Shown: positions 1-13,769 of the stretch, in pieces
Numbering within the stretch: position 1 is the stretch's first letter
How the letters are laid out: each line of letters opens with the position of its first letter
Assembly: GCA_023846275.1 (NCBI GenBank)
Contig: CM043870.1
Coordinates: forward strand, 3,905,527 to 3,969,526
Direction: 5' to 3'
Source: Vanilla planifolia
Lineage: Eukaryota > Streptophyta > Magnoliopsida > Asparagales > Orchidaceae
DNA: 64,000 nucleotides
Notes under the pieces: model-generated
Database searches by the model: none
What the model saw: the letters and a program-made list of their open reading frames with translations, nothing else
Told to the model about the DNA's origin: nothing
Translations under genes and position numbers: made by a program

Positions 1-3000
1 TAACATGAATTTGGCATTATTTGATCAACTTCACTATAAGAAACCCCTTCTTGCCAACTCAGGGGCATGGGATGCTCAAAAACTCCACCAAAGCTCTCTC
101 CCATAAAAATTTTTGCAACTATTCCTTTTTGAGATCCTGAGCTTCCCTTCTTTATGGCTACTAAATTCACTTTCTCTAAGTCTTCCATCCCACTCATATA
201 TTATTGCATCTTGTATTCCCTAATTTTACCAAATTAAGTATCTCATTTCCCAAATAGTCTCGATATCTAAAGTTGACCATTCTTCATGCATCTGTCTGTG
301 CTACCTAAGAGAATCCAAACGTTGCTGACCCATGTACACCCACTTTGACCAAGAAGAATATTTGCATCAACCTATAAGATTACATCGAACATGCGATGAC
401 CCCACTAACTTAGACTAAGCAAATATTAAGCCAAATAGTGCATCTATGCCCACCACCATGCTATCGCACTTATCACAAGCCATACCATTTCATCACTACT
501 ATGCCCAGCTACGTCTCCTTACGCCTAATCAGAATTCTCTGACCTGGACCAAGCTAATCTGACGTTAAATCATGCTTCTACACCCCAATCGTTACACTAT
601 CATACCCATCTATATTACCTTTAATCCATTTCATTACCATCATCTCCTGCTATGACCACTTGCATCTAATTTGGGACTCTTCAAACTATTGATGCCTGCC
701 ACCTCTCATATTGCTTGTGCAAAAATTAGAACCACATACTGAACACACTAAGTTGAGTTGACCTTGATCCGAACAATGCCAACAACACCAAATTAGTGAT
801 AACCAAGCCAATTTTGGGCAAATCAAGTCAAAACACCCTAAATTGAGTCTAAGCACATCAAAACTATGGCAAAACGCATTTAACTAGTTCGAGTTGAATT
901 GGTCAATGTAGAACTGGGACAAAACGAGCTGAGTAGACCCATATGAGTCAAATTAAACTATTTTATTCCAACTTTAACAATAAGTTGCTCAAAGGCCTCA
1001 ACATGGGACTCAAAGAAATGACATTACTAACAATATTAGTTTCTTGGTATTTGTCATAAAAAAGCTTTTTGTTTAAAATTTTAAAATCTCTATTTTTATA
1101 TTAACAACAATAAAGATAAATAACTATTAAGTAAATAGATCATGACTTATCACTCTCACTGTTCCTTTAGAATCTCATGCTATGTATCATCTTAATTTAA
1201 AACGTTAGGTCATTAAATGATTAAGTCAACTATCACTCATTTAGTGACAAGAATAATATAATATGAATATAAAATAATCAATTTTGAGTTATATCATATG
1301 TTAGATCAATATCATACAAATAAGCTACATGTAGTTAACAAAAGTAAACAACATTTTTTTTTATATTTTCTTTTAAAAAACCCAGTCCTCTATTTTTTAA
1401 AAAATTTTATGAATTTCTTTTCAGCACTTTTCTCTTAGCTTTTTCTCAAAATATTTTCTTTTTTAGATGTTTCTATGGTTAGGAATTTCATATTTTTAAA
1501 TTAAATTAGGCATATTCTTGAAACATGTCATTCTTAATAAAAATAACCATAATAATAGCTCATTTAACATTATATCTAAAATATATTATTCTTGATTATA
1601 GTCCTACTTTTGAAACATATTATTTTTTAATGATAGATTAAGTAATATTGGATAATCATTATCTATTCACTTTTTAAAATCTTGCCTAACTTTTTTCAAC
1701 AAACATTTATTCTTATTTTATTCTTTTTTTCTTTCCTTTTTCAATTTACATTATGTACCATTTTCTTTTAAAAATCTTCTTATCATTTTTTCTTTAATTG
1801 TCATAACTTATTTTGTAACATACTTTTACAATAACTTCAATAAAAATAATTAGCAACATCAAATCATATCCTTAGAATGGATCTCAAATTGTGTACCTTT
1901 CCATGAATCATTTTCCTTTAATTATTATATGGCTACAATGATACATTCTTGCTATAGTGTTTTCCCTGGTCTCCTCGTCTGCATCGCAAAATGATTACAC
2001 TAGGATTTCTTCCCAAATCTTTGATATTTCTTCTCTCACTCTCTCTCTCCTATGTTCTTAGTAAGATCAACTATTTTCCCAATTTTATGCAAATTCTCAC
2101 ACTTCATGACTTCCCTCTGTTTGTAAGCATTTAATGCTTTTTCATATACCTAATCCTCCAAATCCCCCTAAACACCTACCCCACCTTGATTAGATATCTT
2201 CTTATCATCCCACACTTAAAATCCAATGGTGTTTCGTTGATTTGAGTCACTATCAACTCGGATAGCTATCGCTATGCATAGGATAGGGATTTAGGATTAA
2301 TTAAAATTTTATTTTTAATTTAACTTAGGTAAATTACATATTTGTCACATTTTTTAATCAATTTGACCTCAAAAATTTTATTCACTAATTTCTCATGATT
2401 CTCTTTGGCAAGATCTACTCATTGGCTAAATTTCATTTTTTGTGATATTTAGTATTTTTAATAATTTTCAAATTTAAAATTCTTATAAGAAATATTTAAT
2501 AATTTTTCTTAAATCTTTTTCAATTTTTGATTCTATTAATATCACAATTTATTTTTTTAGAAATTTTTATTAAGCTTAAATTTTTAGGCTCTAAGTTATG
2601 ACTAAATTTCATATTTTTTTGAGTTAATTCTAATGCTTAGAAAATTTTAGATTTCACTAACTTGGTTTCGTTAAACTCCAAATAATTTACACCTCTCTTC
2701 TATAAAATGTTATACCTACTTTTAAGGATATAATATTTTAGAAAAATATAAAAGAATTAAAAATTTTTCAAAAAAAGCTTAAAAAATCATATAATTGTAA
2801 ATTTAAAAGTATATTTTATTTTAAAAATTAGGATATTATAATACTTCAATTACATCTCTATACACACATACATCATAAATGTTTGAAACATATTATAAAA
2901 AATATCATAGCTCTTTTATAACTAAATATTGTATACATTAGCCCATGCAGGAGTTTATATACCATACTAATTGCAATATAATATTATACTTCAATATTGT

Positions 3001-3250
3001 AATAGACTAGGGGCAAACATGAATTATCAGGATGACACATCATTTATAGTGTTAACATCAACTTTTTGATGAAGAACAAGTCTTATGTATTGAATGATGT
3101 TGACATAATTATTTTAAAATAAAAAATAATTTAATAATCACAACTTTATAGATCTTTTAATATAAACCTCAGAACATAAGGAGCAATGCCAACATATTGA
3201 GCCATTTACTTAATTGAGAAGACAAAGATCAAAAATTTGGGATAATATAT
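1..3250. other. AT-rich intergenic DNA, no gene seen
   Basis: No reading frame of convincing length or protein similarity was found on either strand. The first kilobase is less AT-rich and may be decayed repeat sequence, but no family could be named. The rest is low-complexity AT-rich DNA. Confidence 0.6.
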
Positions 3251-3254
3251 TTGA

Positions 3255-3790
3255 ATGTTGCATCAATGCTTCCTAACTTCAAGAATAAGAGTTATTAACA
3301 AATGGTCAATGTTTTGATGCTGTTGTTGATCTAATTAATTTTTTAAGTGCTTTATAATTTGATGTTCTATCTTGTTTTTAGTCATCTTTGTTTTTGTGGT
3401 AATGAACATATTATGAGGTAAAGTTTTATTAATGATAATTGGTTTATCTTCATAGAAATGAATACCTTTTTCTTTTAAAGAAAAGAAATATAGTCAGTAA
3501 TATCCAACTAGCGAGGAAGTCAGTAAGGTTGAAGTAACGTGTAAAGCCATTTAATGAGGCTGAACCTACGCATAACGTGAGTTAGAATGATTGAACTGAT
3601 GAATAAAATGTCTTTGTTATGTCAATCCAATGCATGAAGTGACCTAGTGAATTCGAATAATGCATAAAGTTGCATGATGATGCCAAACTACGAAAACAAC
3701 TCTGAGATGAGTTAAAAGTGTAAGGGTTCATGTAGAATTAGCAACATTATAAACCATAAAATATTAAAACTCATTTTACATAGATGACTT
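3255..3790 (+). repeat. dispersed repeat, copy 1 (unknown family)
   Basis: This stretch aligns by eye with 17677-18262 in the same orientation. Both contain a gttgcatca-tgcttcct block, then an AATAAA-like AT-rich block, then a run of 'tgtaaag-gaggttgaacctatg' type phrases, then 'agtgtaagg-ttcat'. No coding capacity is visible. It could be the 3' part of an old LINE or LTR element, but the family is not recognised. Divergence is high, so the copies are old. Confidence 0.5.
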
Positions 3791-5847
3791 TTTTAAGGTT
3801 TAGAGGGCAATAAGATTTGGAGGTTTAAGCAACTAATTAAGATGTAGTTTTTGAAAGGATAGGTTTTAGAAAAGTTTAGAGGATGTGATATTTTACTAAG
3901 TATTTTAGGCTTAAGGAACCTTGAGAATTTGTAGAATTTTGTGAGTTAAAAGAAAATAATAGGATGTTATAAATTTGGAAAAAAAAAATTAAGAATTACA
4001 AAATGAAATTAGTTAATAAAATTTGAAGTTAACCTCCCAAGCATCGATTAAAGTCAATGTAATTTGGTTTGGCTTCATCCATAGCTTCTACTTAGATGAG
4101 AAATTAAAATCAAAAGAATGACATAGTAAGATATCATAACTATATCCCAAGCCCCTCCAATTTATACAACTCATATATAAGTTACGTGGTATTATTCATG
4201 ATGGGGGATGAATAGAGAAAAGTAAGAAAACAATATCAAATATGTGCACAATAAATGGAGATCTTTAAGATTTATGGAGTTTTTCCTTACAATGTTAAAC
4301 TAAACTATTTGTTTATATGAACAAAAAAAACAAAGAAAAATGGCCATGTGATCTTGCTTTATGTGGTTTTGCAACTGCATTGCGTGGTAAGGAACCACAT
4401 AATGTGGCTAAAAGCAACAACCTTGAGTGATCTAATAAAATTAAAACTCTAAGAACACAAATAATACTCTAATGTGATCAAAGCCATTGCTACGATGCCT
4501 TGGGATATTTTGATAATAGTGGGAAGTGCCAAGTAGACTTAAAGGTAAAATAAACCACAAAGAAGCACTATAATTAAACTATACTAACTAAAATATCTTG
4601 ATGCAACTCACATTGTCCAAAAGAAAATGTGTTGGTTTCAAGGTGCAAGTATCACCATCATTATGCAATCTCAAACAAAGAAGGCTAAATCACCTAAATA
4701 TTTGCATCACTAGGATATCAAACAAAAATCTGTTTCATTTATTGAAGGCTATCAAATGCACTTACAATTAATGTGAGTTTGGTGATAAGAATTGTCACAC
4801 CTAACCTTTTTAACAATACTCTTTTATTCTTAGATATAATAAAACCAATGCACTAGTCAATATACTTAGTAATAACATTTCATTTTTTGAGCTTCGATAT
4901 TTGAACTGAGAGTTTTGAACCCCTAATCTAATTATCGTTGTCATGATGTGCCACCAAAAATAAATTATATCCTTTTACCAATTAGTTAGTTGATTTAGGA
5001 ATTAGTTTACTTGTTGTATTAGAAGGAGCCTGATGTTCACAAAAAGGTTGTGAATTATACAAATTTCAAACTTTAAGATAAAGTCAAATCACTTAAGAAA
5101 ATTCTAAAACTTAATTTTTTATTCGTAATATAATTGGAATAGATTTTCCAAGTTCTTAGCTCAATCCAAATTGCAATACTTTAAGCAATAAAAAATAATG
5201 TTATAACAAAAATGTTACTTTGATTATTCCTAACTTCATAAGATAGTAATAAAAGTGTATTGCTTGCTTTAAATGAAAATTGATAATTTAAGTAATATTA
5301 TAATCAATCACTTTATTCAAAAGCTATACATATACAAAATTTTGAGTATCCTAATTGCTCTTAACAATTAATGTAAACAAGTTTTAAAAAGGTTGTTTAC
5401 TTTTACAAATTATTGTGTGGGAGTAGAAGAAAAATAAAAAATATCATGTGATTTTTAAATTCTTCGATCATAACCTAGATCTACATCTACTTCTTGCCAA
5501 ATAGCTAAGTTTGCAGTAATCCATTACCATTTTGTCAAAACCAAGTCAACATAAATAGCAACCATTACCTTTATGGCACAGCTAGGTAGGAGTTAACCTA
5601 TACAAAAATCACTGCCTTTTTGTCGCAATAGGCAAGGGTCAACCTAAATAATAGGACAAAGGATTTAAAGGTCGAAAGACTGAGACAAATATAAATACAA
5701 CATATCAATATCATTTAAACCAAATTTAAAGCTCAATATAAAGGTTCTACAGTCTAATATTATTTAATTCAAGTGACACACTAATGCAATGTTAATGCAA
5801 GAAGAATATATATAACATAGCTCAAAAGAAGTAACTAAGATAAACAA
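3791..5847. other. AT-rich intergenic DNA, no gene seen
   Basis: Only short spurious frames are present. No recognisable repeat, RNA gene or regulatory site was found. Confidence 0.55.
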
Positions 5848-6295
5848 AATTCTGGGACCAGCTGCGCGAACGTCATGCATTACGCGCCTTGGGAATGCAT
5901 CATCTTGTCGAAGGCCGCGGGCGGGCTTGGCCTCCGGGACCTCCGCGTCTGGCATCAGGTGCTCCAAATAAACAACGACAAACTCATCCTCAATCGCGAA
6001 GCCAGCCTCTGGGTTGACATCATAAGGAGAAAATATTCACTGAGTGATCCGCTAATGAAGGCTCCCCGAAATGCCTCCTCTGTGTGCAAAATGGTGCTGA
6101 AGGCGATGCCGGAGGCAATTTCCTTTTTCATTTGGAGCATCGGCGACGGGCGGACCGTGCGGTTTGCGGAGGACAACTGGCTGGGCGTCCTCCCACTTTG
6201 CTGCTGGCCGACCTTCATCAATATGCATACACTATGACCAGCCAGTGTGGCTGACTGCATCACGACTACCGGGAATTGGGATGTAGAAGTTATCT
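5848..6295 (+). mobile_element. L1-type LINE fragment, left part (reverse-transcriptase C-terminal region)
   Basis: The frame from 5875 reads the conserved C-terminal part of a plant L1-type LINE polyprotein. It has the GGLGLRDL motif, then the 'W-KY' segment, then IGDGRTVRFAEDNWLG, which matches the usual 'DG-I-FW-D-WLG' block. Upstream of about 5848 the similarity ends, so the element is 5'-truncated, as is common for LINEs. A stop codon at 6235-6237 interrupts this frame, which resumes as TTGNWDVEVI just before the solo LTR inserted at 6296. The other part lies at 8528-9818. It is a dead LINE copy. Confidence 0.8.
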
Positions 6296-6834
6296 TGTCA
6301 AACCCCCACCTAAAACAGTATCATTAGATCACAAAATTATCATCAGAGTCACGAGAGGCAACATCTAAGTGAGGACAAAGAACCAAACCCAAGGTGGAGA
6401 CCCGACGGTAAGACAAATACTAACTCAAAATCTAAAGTATATATATAAAGACATGTTTTAAACATTTAATCACACTAAAACTTTTCCTCTCTCACACATC
6501 TCTTGAAAATGACTCTTCTGTAGCAGCACCATTCCCTTCTCTCGGTGTAGTGGTTTCATGACCTGTGATGTAAGCACTAAATGAGATTTCTATAAATCTC
6601 AGTAGATAAATCCACATAGTTAACCCAATATAAATGAAAATACATACCATGAATAGCACAGATGAATCATATGTATAAAGATAAAACCAGACCAAATGTC
6701 ATATGAAAAACCACAAAGAAATATCAATTCCTTATATAGTGTGTTATTACCAAGCCCAATTCCCTTTGACGCATTATCCTCTGGATCCAATCATCATCCA
6801 TAAATGACCTCCAGCCGGCATCCAACCAAACATA

Positions 6835-7035
6835 ACACTAGGCAGATATCTGATCCGAAGATCGATACCCTGCAATACATGCGGAGCCTAGTGCCACCAG
6901 GCAGGTATGGTACCATACCCTGCAACACATGCGGAGCCTGGTGCAAATCATCATGGAGTCATAGCACATAACATATAACACTAGGCAGATATCTGATCCA
7001 AAGATCGATACCCTGCAACACATGCGGAGCCTAGT
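6835..7035. repeat. internal tandem repeat of LTR family 1
   Basis: The phrase 'actaggcagatatctgatcc' followed by 'gatcgataccctgca' and 'catgcggagcctagtg' recurs two to three times, partly degenerate. The equivalent block in the second solo LTR is at about 14945-15165, so the repeat is a family trait. Confidence 0.65.
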
Positions 7036-7779
7036 AGTGAGGAGAATGTTATCTAGGAATCCATTGATTTTACTACCATTTCCAAATCATAATTCCGAAC
7101 AATTATGCCATATCAAAAGACATTTCTTTCCGTATTATTTCTTCATTTTTATTTTATTATCATACCATGTTATTTCTTCCCTTTCAGTTTTTATGCAAAT
7201 GCATAAGTAATCCATACCATAGTGTTTCTTCCCTTTTTATGTCATAAACAACATATGCAACAATCAAAATACTATAACAGTAAGAAAAACATGTAAAAAC
7301 ATATAATATTGTGCTACATCACAGGGTTAGGAATTTATCTACCTCGATTTGCTGTACCAAATTTTCTTGTCCACTTCTAATTGGTTTTCTTAATGTCCTA
7401 TAAGGCCATAGTGCAAACATAATCAAATTAAAATATGCTTATTTGCCAAAAGTTGCTTTCTAAAAATTATTCCCAAAAGTTAAAAATTCTGCTTTCTAAA
7501 AGCTTTCCCAAACAACCAAAAATCCTAAACAGCCAAAAATCCAACTTCCTAAAAGCTTTCCCAAACAGCTTTCCAAAATAAATCCCAAAATTGGCTTACG
7601 CGGGCGCTGGACCGCCCACGCCGAAAAGCTTTCTAAAAGCTATTTCCAAACATGAAAATCCAAATTCTTAATTTCCACTATTTGTTTCTCGCTGGTTTTC
7701 CCGTCGCGTGGACCGGCCGCACCCCACGCACCCGGCTCAACGACACGACCCGGTCCAAAGCCTGGACCGGTTCACGCTA

Positions 7780-7789
<10 letters not shown>

Positions 7790-7828
<39 letters not shown>

Positions 7829-7850
7829 CCTCTCTCTCTCTCTCTCCTGT
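7790..7850. repeat. (TA)n followed by (TC)n microsatellite
   Basis: A pure TA run of about 35 bases is followed by a TC run of about 19 bases, inside the solo LTR. The short frames that cross it read as YIYIYI and are not genes. Confidence 0.9.
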
Positions 7851-8527
7851 ATGTCCGGTGAAACCGAACCCTTTCGCCGGCGCTGAATCGGCCGTTTCAC
7901 GCGCTGTGTCGGTCGAATCCAGCTCAGCCTCCACCATCTCGGTCTCCCCCGCTCACCGGAAAGCTTTACACAACCCTGACGGCAAAGAAATTATTTCTTA
8001 CCTTATGGAAACCTTCGCCGGTCATCACTGTCGCGTGCCGAAACTTACGGAAATCCTCGCCGGCCGTCTCTGTCGCGTGCCAATGCTCACGGAAAACCTC
8101 GTTGGATGTTACTGTAGCGTGCCAAAACTTCGCTATGCAAAAACAGTAGCTGTCGGAAACCTCGCCGTCGCGCTCAGGAAACCTCCCCTCAGCCGTGTTC
8201 GCAGAAGTGCTTTCTCAAACGCACCTGGGTCGACTTTTATAGACGCGGTCGAAACCAATAAGCCCTCGGTTCGTGAACCGCGTTTTTGCAGAAAACCCCT
8301 TCTAAATTTGGTATTTACAAATATATCCTCCACCAAATCGAATTGAACTAAGCCGACATTTAAAAATTACAAATCTATCCTCCACATTACAAATTTATCT
8401 CAAATCTTTAAAAATTCATAATTTATTAATTAGAGCTCCAAAAATTACAAATTTAACATCGTTGGATTCGTCTCAAAAATCTCTTTCTTTTTAAGTAAAT
8501 AAAATAAAGAAAACTAGGGCTGTTACA

Positions 8528-9818
8528 TATCCGCACCTGGGCGAGCGTGGAGCTCATTGATAGGATCTTGCACCTTCCGAGAGCTCGGGAGTCTGCCCAG
8601 GATGTTCTGCTCCAGACGCACACCGATACGGCGAGGGTTGACAGCGGCCGGTTTTACATGAGCATTGTTTGCAATGTTGTGAATTCCGGCAGGCGGGGTG
8701 GCCGGCGTCCCACGGAGGTGATGAGAGGAATCTGGAAGATCAAAGCGACGCCTAGGGTTCGCATTTTCATGTGGAGGGTCATCAGCGAGTTCCTCCCTAT
8801 GGCGGCGTGGTTGGCCTGCAGGAGATTAAGTCGGGACTCCAATTGTCAGCTGTGCTGCGCGGCGGAGGAGTCCCTACAGCACGTGTTCAGGGATTGCCCG
8901 CGTGCCCAAGGCCTCTGGGTTGACCGCCAGGCCCGTGAGGCTCTGACCATGCTTGGCTGGTCCACGAGTGCGGGCACTGGGTCACTATTCATAGACAGGC
9001 TCCTCCGGTTTGTGGGCTCGTCCAATGTGCGTCGCGGCGACGGGGCGAGGCATGCTGTCACGTTAACTACCACCATGTACTACATCTGGATAAGGAGGAA
9101 CGCGACTAGGCACAACAACCCGGTGCCTTTGCCATGTTCGTTGATCGTGACGATCAAGATCGAGGTGAACACTGCACTTAATCGGCATACCTTCTACTCT
9201 TCCCTGTCCAGTGGGAATCCTGGCAACTCTTCGGACTTGCTTGTAATGCACGGTTGGCCTCCCCCCCCCCCCAACAGGATGGATAAAAGTTAATTGCGAC
9301 GTTGCAGTTAGTGGCTCCATTGCTGGTCTTGGCACGGTCCTTAGAGATTGCATGGGAATGCCACTTTTGGTGGCTGGCAAAAGGATGTTCTCCCAGGCTG
9401 CCGACATGATGGAAGCTCAGGTTATACTCTTGGCCCTTAACCTGCTTAGGGAATCCCTTCCCCTATACCGGGCTGTGAAAATTCAAACTGACTCGATGGC
9501 GGCACTCCAGGTGGTGCGCGAGATGATCTCCCCCCTCTCATGGATGGGGCTTTTGCTGAGACTCTTTAGTTTGCCAGGGGTCTGGAGGCTGTCCGGTTCA
9601 CCCATATTCACGGAGAGGGGAACACGCCTGCTGACTGGGTTGCTCGTATTGTATGCCTTAATGAGTTCAACTGGGCTCCTGAGGACTCCCTCCCCAAGTC
9701 CCTACTCAAACTTATATTTTTTGATTTCATGTTTGATCCTCCCTAAGGATCCTTCTTGTAACACTTGTATGGCTTGGCCATTTTGATATAATATATATTA
9801 TATCCATTTCAAAAAAAA
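8528..9818 (+). mobile_element. L1-type LINE fragment, right part (zf-RVT and RNase H, 3' tail)
   Basis: This continues the LINE across the inserted solo LTR, and the frame on the left (WDVEVI) runs on here as RTWASVELIDRILHLPR. Around 8730-8930 there is a zf-RVT domain with IWKIKATPRVRIFMWR and a C-x2-C...H-x4-C pattern (CQLC...HVFRDC). A 12-C run at 9261-9272 is followed by a change of frame, probably from slippage. After it comes an RNase H domain of the plant LINE type (WIKVNCD...GLGTVLRDCMG, later IQTDSMAALQV). The 3' end is marked by an AT-rich tail and an A run at about 9810-9818. No clean target-site duplication was found. Confidence 0.8.
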
Positions 9819-11955
9819 AGTAAGGCAATAAGTGATGCAAGATAAAAGTCAAGACCTTGCTTTTCCTTCTTCATTTGCAATAAAGATTTCTAAGTTCTGT
9901 TTTTCATCATGATATGCAAATGAACATTACCATTTTCTTTAATATTCCAATGGCTATAATTGATTTTTTAAAAATATAGTAAAACTAGTCGTTACTCACA
10001 TTTTAAAACAAATCATACTGTCTCATATAAGGGATCATACAAGTATGATGTGATATTAAACGCTTCATCTAATCAATTATATAGATCTAATTAGATCATT
10101 TCTCTCTTTGCTTATGTATTGTATAGATATAATGAGGATACCATTTGGTACGAATAGAGTAAAATCTCTTAACTCTATTTTTTGAGCTCTCAAAAAAAGT
10201 TGTATGATAAGTGACAATACAAGGACAATAAAAATATTCTTAAAATAGCAAAAAATGGTTTCATATAAATATGAAAGTAAAATTATATATATATACGATA
10301 GAAGTCCACTCAACTATAGCCTAATCCTCAACTTGTAGCACTAATATATAAGTCATATACGAAGAATGTATTATACCTATATGACACAACATTCCTCAGC
10401 CCACATGCTTGTGTCTCTCGATCTAGTCCCAATGTTTGATCCTCCAAATGACTATATTGTACAAGTAGTAATAAGAAACTTTAATATTCTATGCACATCT
10501 CAATAATACTTTAGTGTATCTATGCAATAATGTTATTATACTTGTACAAAAAGTAAAACTAATACATGTACTACACAATCATCTAAAATCGATGCTCTGT
10601 TAGATCTTATGAAATAACTAGTTAGATTGTATAAAAATGAGCTCATACAAGTGTAATAAGTATTACCAATGTAATCATCATTCAACTTTTAATTCCTAAT
10701 TAAATAGACAATGATAAATGATAAAATCTATTATAAATGTAATATTTTATGACAGAGACTATGCATGTAAACAATTTAAATGAATGAATTCCATGAGATA
10801 AAATCTTTATTAATTAAATAAATGATTTAAAAGAAAAAAAAAATTTAGCATTCTCACTCATGTATACCAAAGCTTAAGTGCTTCAAATGAATTATTAGAA
10901 GCTTAAACATTCTATTACTAATAAAGAAAATTAAATTAAAGAAGATTTTCTTTAAGGTTGTTTGAGCTTGTGTTTTTCTTAGTGTTAGTTTGGTTAGCAC
11001 CTAAACACCTCTATTAAGGTTCTTGAGTCATCAATAGATCAAGCTCTCTACATAATTAACCTAGGTGTTCTTCAAATATATTATCTAAAATTACTTATAA
11101 AAAATATTAATAAATATAATATAATAATTTTATTGTCATTAATTTAGTAGTATACAATAACCAAGAATACAATACACCTTAGACTGGTGTGTACATAGGA
11201 CCAAAATAAACCTATAATGAAATACGTACATATCTACAATACCAATGTAACATCATATAATCCATAATTATTCTTAAATCCAAAGTCCATTATATAAGAT
11301 ACAACATCAATGATGCATATATCAAATATAAAATTCAACCAAATGTCTACCAAATACAAATATTACTACTAAGATTGAAATAATAACACTACTATTAAAA
11401 TATCATAAAATGCAAAGTTGAAGTTTCAAGATTGTTAAATACACTAATTTTGATGCTCTTACCTTGGACATCTATGCAAGCTCTTGACTCCCAAAACTCG
11501 CATGTAATATGAGGCAAGTGAACCAAAAAGCATAATAAGGAATCATCAAATATACTACAAAAATAATATAATAAAAAGAGAAAAGAAAAAGAAAAAGAAA
11601 AAAATGTTACAAATTTTAAAAGAGAAAATAAGCACATGTTATTCCTAATTATTATTTTATTCACTTTTCTTAATGTGGTCTTGCTTATTGACCTTTATTT
11701 TCACTAAATTAAATAAATATTACGATGGTCAATGCTCATACTCCCTCTCTCTCTCTCTCTCAAGGTAGTCAATTAATATTCGTTTTTCAGTTTACTTAGT
11801 TATAATGAAATCTTTATTTATTGATTCAATATACCATTTTTTGATGTGTAATAATGCTTAATCTTTTTATATTTTTAATGGTCATATCTTTACGATAAAT
11901 TTCAATAATATAATCTACTAATCACTAGCCATTTCACTACAATAAACCAAAATTA
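9819..11955. other. AT-rich intergenic DNA, no gene seen
   Basis: There are no convincing frames. Short AT, GAAAAA and CTCT simple repeats occur (for example 11577-11602 and 11743-11762). Confidence 0.55.
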
Positions 11956-11956
11956 T

Positions 11957-12110
11957 ATTGTACACTAGCCACTAGCCACCTCTTGGAGGCAAATCCTAAT
12001 CTTGTGGTACATTGGCCACTAACCATCTCAAGATGACAATATCAATCATGTGAAACACTGGCCAATCACCTCATGATGATAAAATCTCAATCTTAAGACA
12101 TACTAGTCAC
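11957..12110. repeat. degenerate tandem repeat, period about 45 bp, 3-4 units
   Basis: Units begin near 11957, 12001, 12047 and 12092. Each carries a 'tgt-acac-tggccact' core followed by 'atctcaagatgacaa-atc-aatc'. The repeats are imperfect and AT-rich, with no coding meaning. Confidence 0.6.
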
Positions 12111-13448
12111 TAGCTACAAAGAACAATACATTTTTCACTATTCATTGATATCATTTTATGAATTTTAACTATTATTTTTTAATTTATTTTCATATGTATA
12201 GTCATTATTTTTTATAGTATTGAATTAGATGTATCATTTTGTATCAACACATTAAATATCATACTTACATAGTTAATCATGTTAAATTATTTTACATAAT
12301 AATTTATTAAAATTAAAAACATCCATTTACTTATAAGTATAAATTTTTGTATAATTACATATAATAATATTATATTAGTACATCAACATCATATGCTTTC
12401 TATAGAATTCATATGCAAGATCTTCAATAATAATTAATATATCAACTATATGTATATAATATTTATGTTAGAGTATCTATCTTAAAGTTTTATTATTTTT
12501 TTTACTTATTCTTATTATTACTCAAATTTCTTAATTTTTTAGTTTTAACCTAATAATTAACACATGTCTCAACTTAATACATAAAATTTACAAATTTTCA
12601 TTTTATTGAAATTTGTAATTTGTTAATTAAATGACTCACTTCAAATTAATGAGTTTTTATTTTCTCTCTCCTTAGTTTACCCATTTCTAATACATGATAC
12701 TAAAATCAAAAAAAGTTAAGATGTGACTTATTTATCTCCAGTGATAGTTCTAAATTTTTTCTTTCTCTTTAAAGTTTTGATTTATCTTGATGTTACAAGT
12801 ATTTCACTTTTAAGAGATGATGTGAAACTTCAAAACACATAGTAATCTTAATTCTTTCTCTTCTAAATTAGATCATTCCCTAATCATTATATTTACTTTA
12901 GGTTTTACCCAAAAACTACTTAATTCGACAACATTATTAAACACCTAAATATTAAAACTCTATTTTAAATAAATTCATATATTTTTAATTATTTAATAAA
13001 TTAATATTTTTATTCTTTTCAAAATAGATAGATAAAAAAATAAATAAAAAGAATAACAAAATATAAAAAGTCATAATTTGACTCAAATCACATATAATCA
13101 CCAAACCTCTTACACTAACTTATTACATTAGTAGTTCATCATAATACTTATATTTATATATTGATATACTTGCTAACAACATAGCCTCCTTTAGTACTAT
13201 TTTTTGCATGTCCCATAATATGTATTATTTATACTTATACATGTTAATAATACATGCTAAGTCAACATAAATAGCTCAATAGGTTAAACTAAAATAAATT
13301 GTATTAAACAATATAAAAAGTATATAATGTTACATGATATGTGCATAACAATGAAAAATACTAAATAATCATGTTCTATAATATTTCTTATATGATATAA
13401 TAGCCATTTTATCATAGCCTTTCTTTTGTTCATTTTTCAACAAATTAT
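12111..13448. other. AT-rich intergenic DNA, no gene seen
   Basis: No recognisable feature was found on either strand. Confidence 0.5.
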
Positions 13449-13760
13449 GTCATATCTTTAAAGACATTAGCATCACCTAGACTATGTCATATCTCATAAT
13501 GGCATAATCATCATTTTAGATTATTTATATCTCATTATGATATCATTATCCAACAAGACTTATATCACATCTTTTTATGGCAATATCATCATGCAAGACT
13601 CATCTTGTATCTTTTTATAATATTATCATTACTTAAGACTCATAACATATCTTCTCGTGATATCATCATTATTCTAGTCTATATCTCACCTCCTTATGGT
13701 ATCAACATCATCCATGACTATATCTCATACCATCATGATGTTATAATTATTCAAAATCAT
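13449..13760. repeat. degenerate minisatellite, about 8 units of 39 bp
   Basis: A core of the form 'atatct-ttatg-tatcatcat-cat--aagactat' recurs at a spacing of close to 39 bp for 312 bp, giving about eight units. The units differ at many positions, which implies an old array. The short frame across it is not a gene. Confidence 0.65.
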
Positions 13761-13769
13761 ATTATCTTA

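Larger units (their letters stand above)
6291..8532 (-). repeat. solo LTR (Ty3/gypsy-like, family 1) inserted in the LINE, with its target duplication
   Basis: The LTR proper is 6296-8527 (2232 bp). On the minus strand it starts TGTAACAGCCC and ends in TGACA. It is flanked by near-identical 5-bp duplications, tatct (6291-6295) and tatcc (8528-8532). It aligns along its length with 14264-16653. Shared landmarks are 'gtgaggacaaa', 'gacccgacggt', 'ctctcggtgtagtgg', the cactaggcagatatctgatcc tandem block at about 6835-7032, and 'catcgttgga-tcgtctcaaa' near the right end. It holds no protein-coding region, so short frames inside it are not genes. It is a fossil remnant with no internal element region. 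Confidence 0.8.

Noticed and set aside
7652-8346. 212-residue plus-strand frame with an YIYIYI tract
   Set aside because: It crosses a TA microsatellite in a solo LTR and has no family motif beyond repeated low-complexity phrases.
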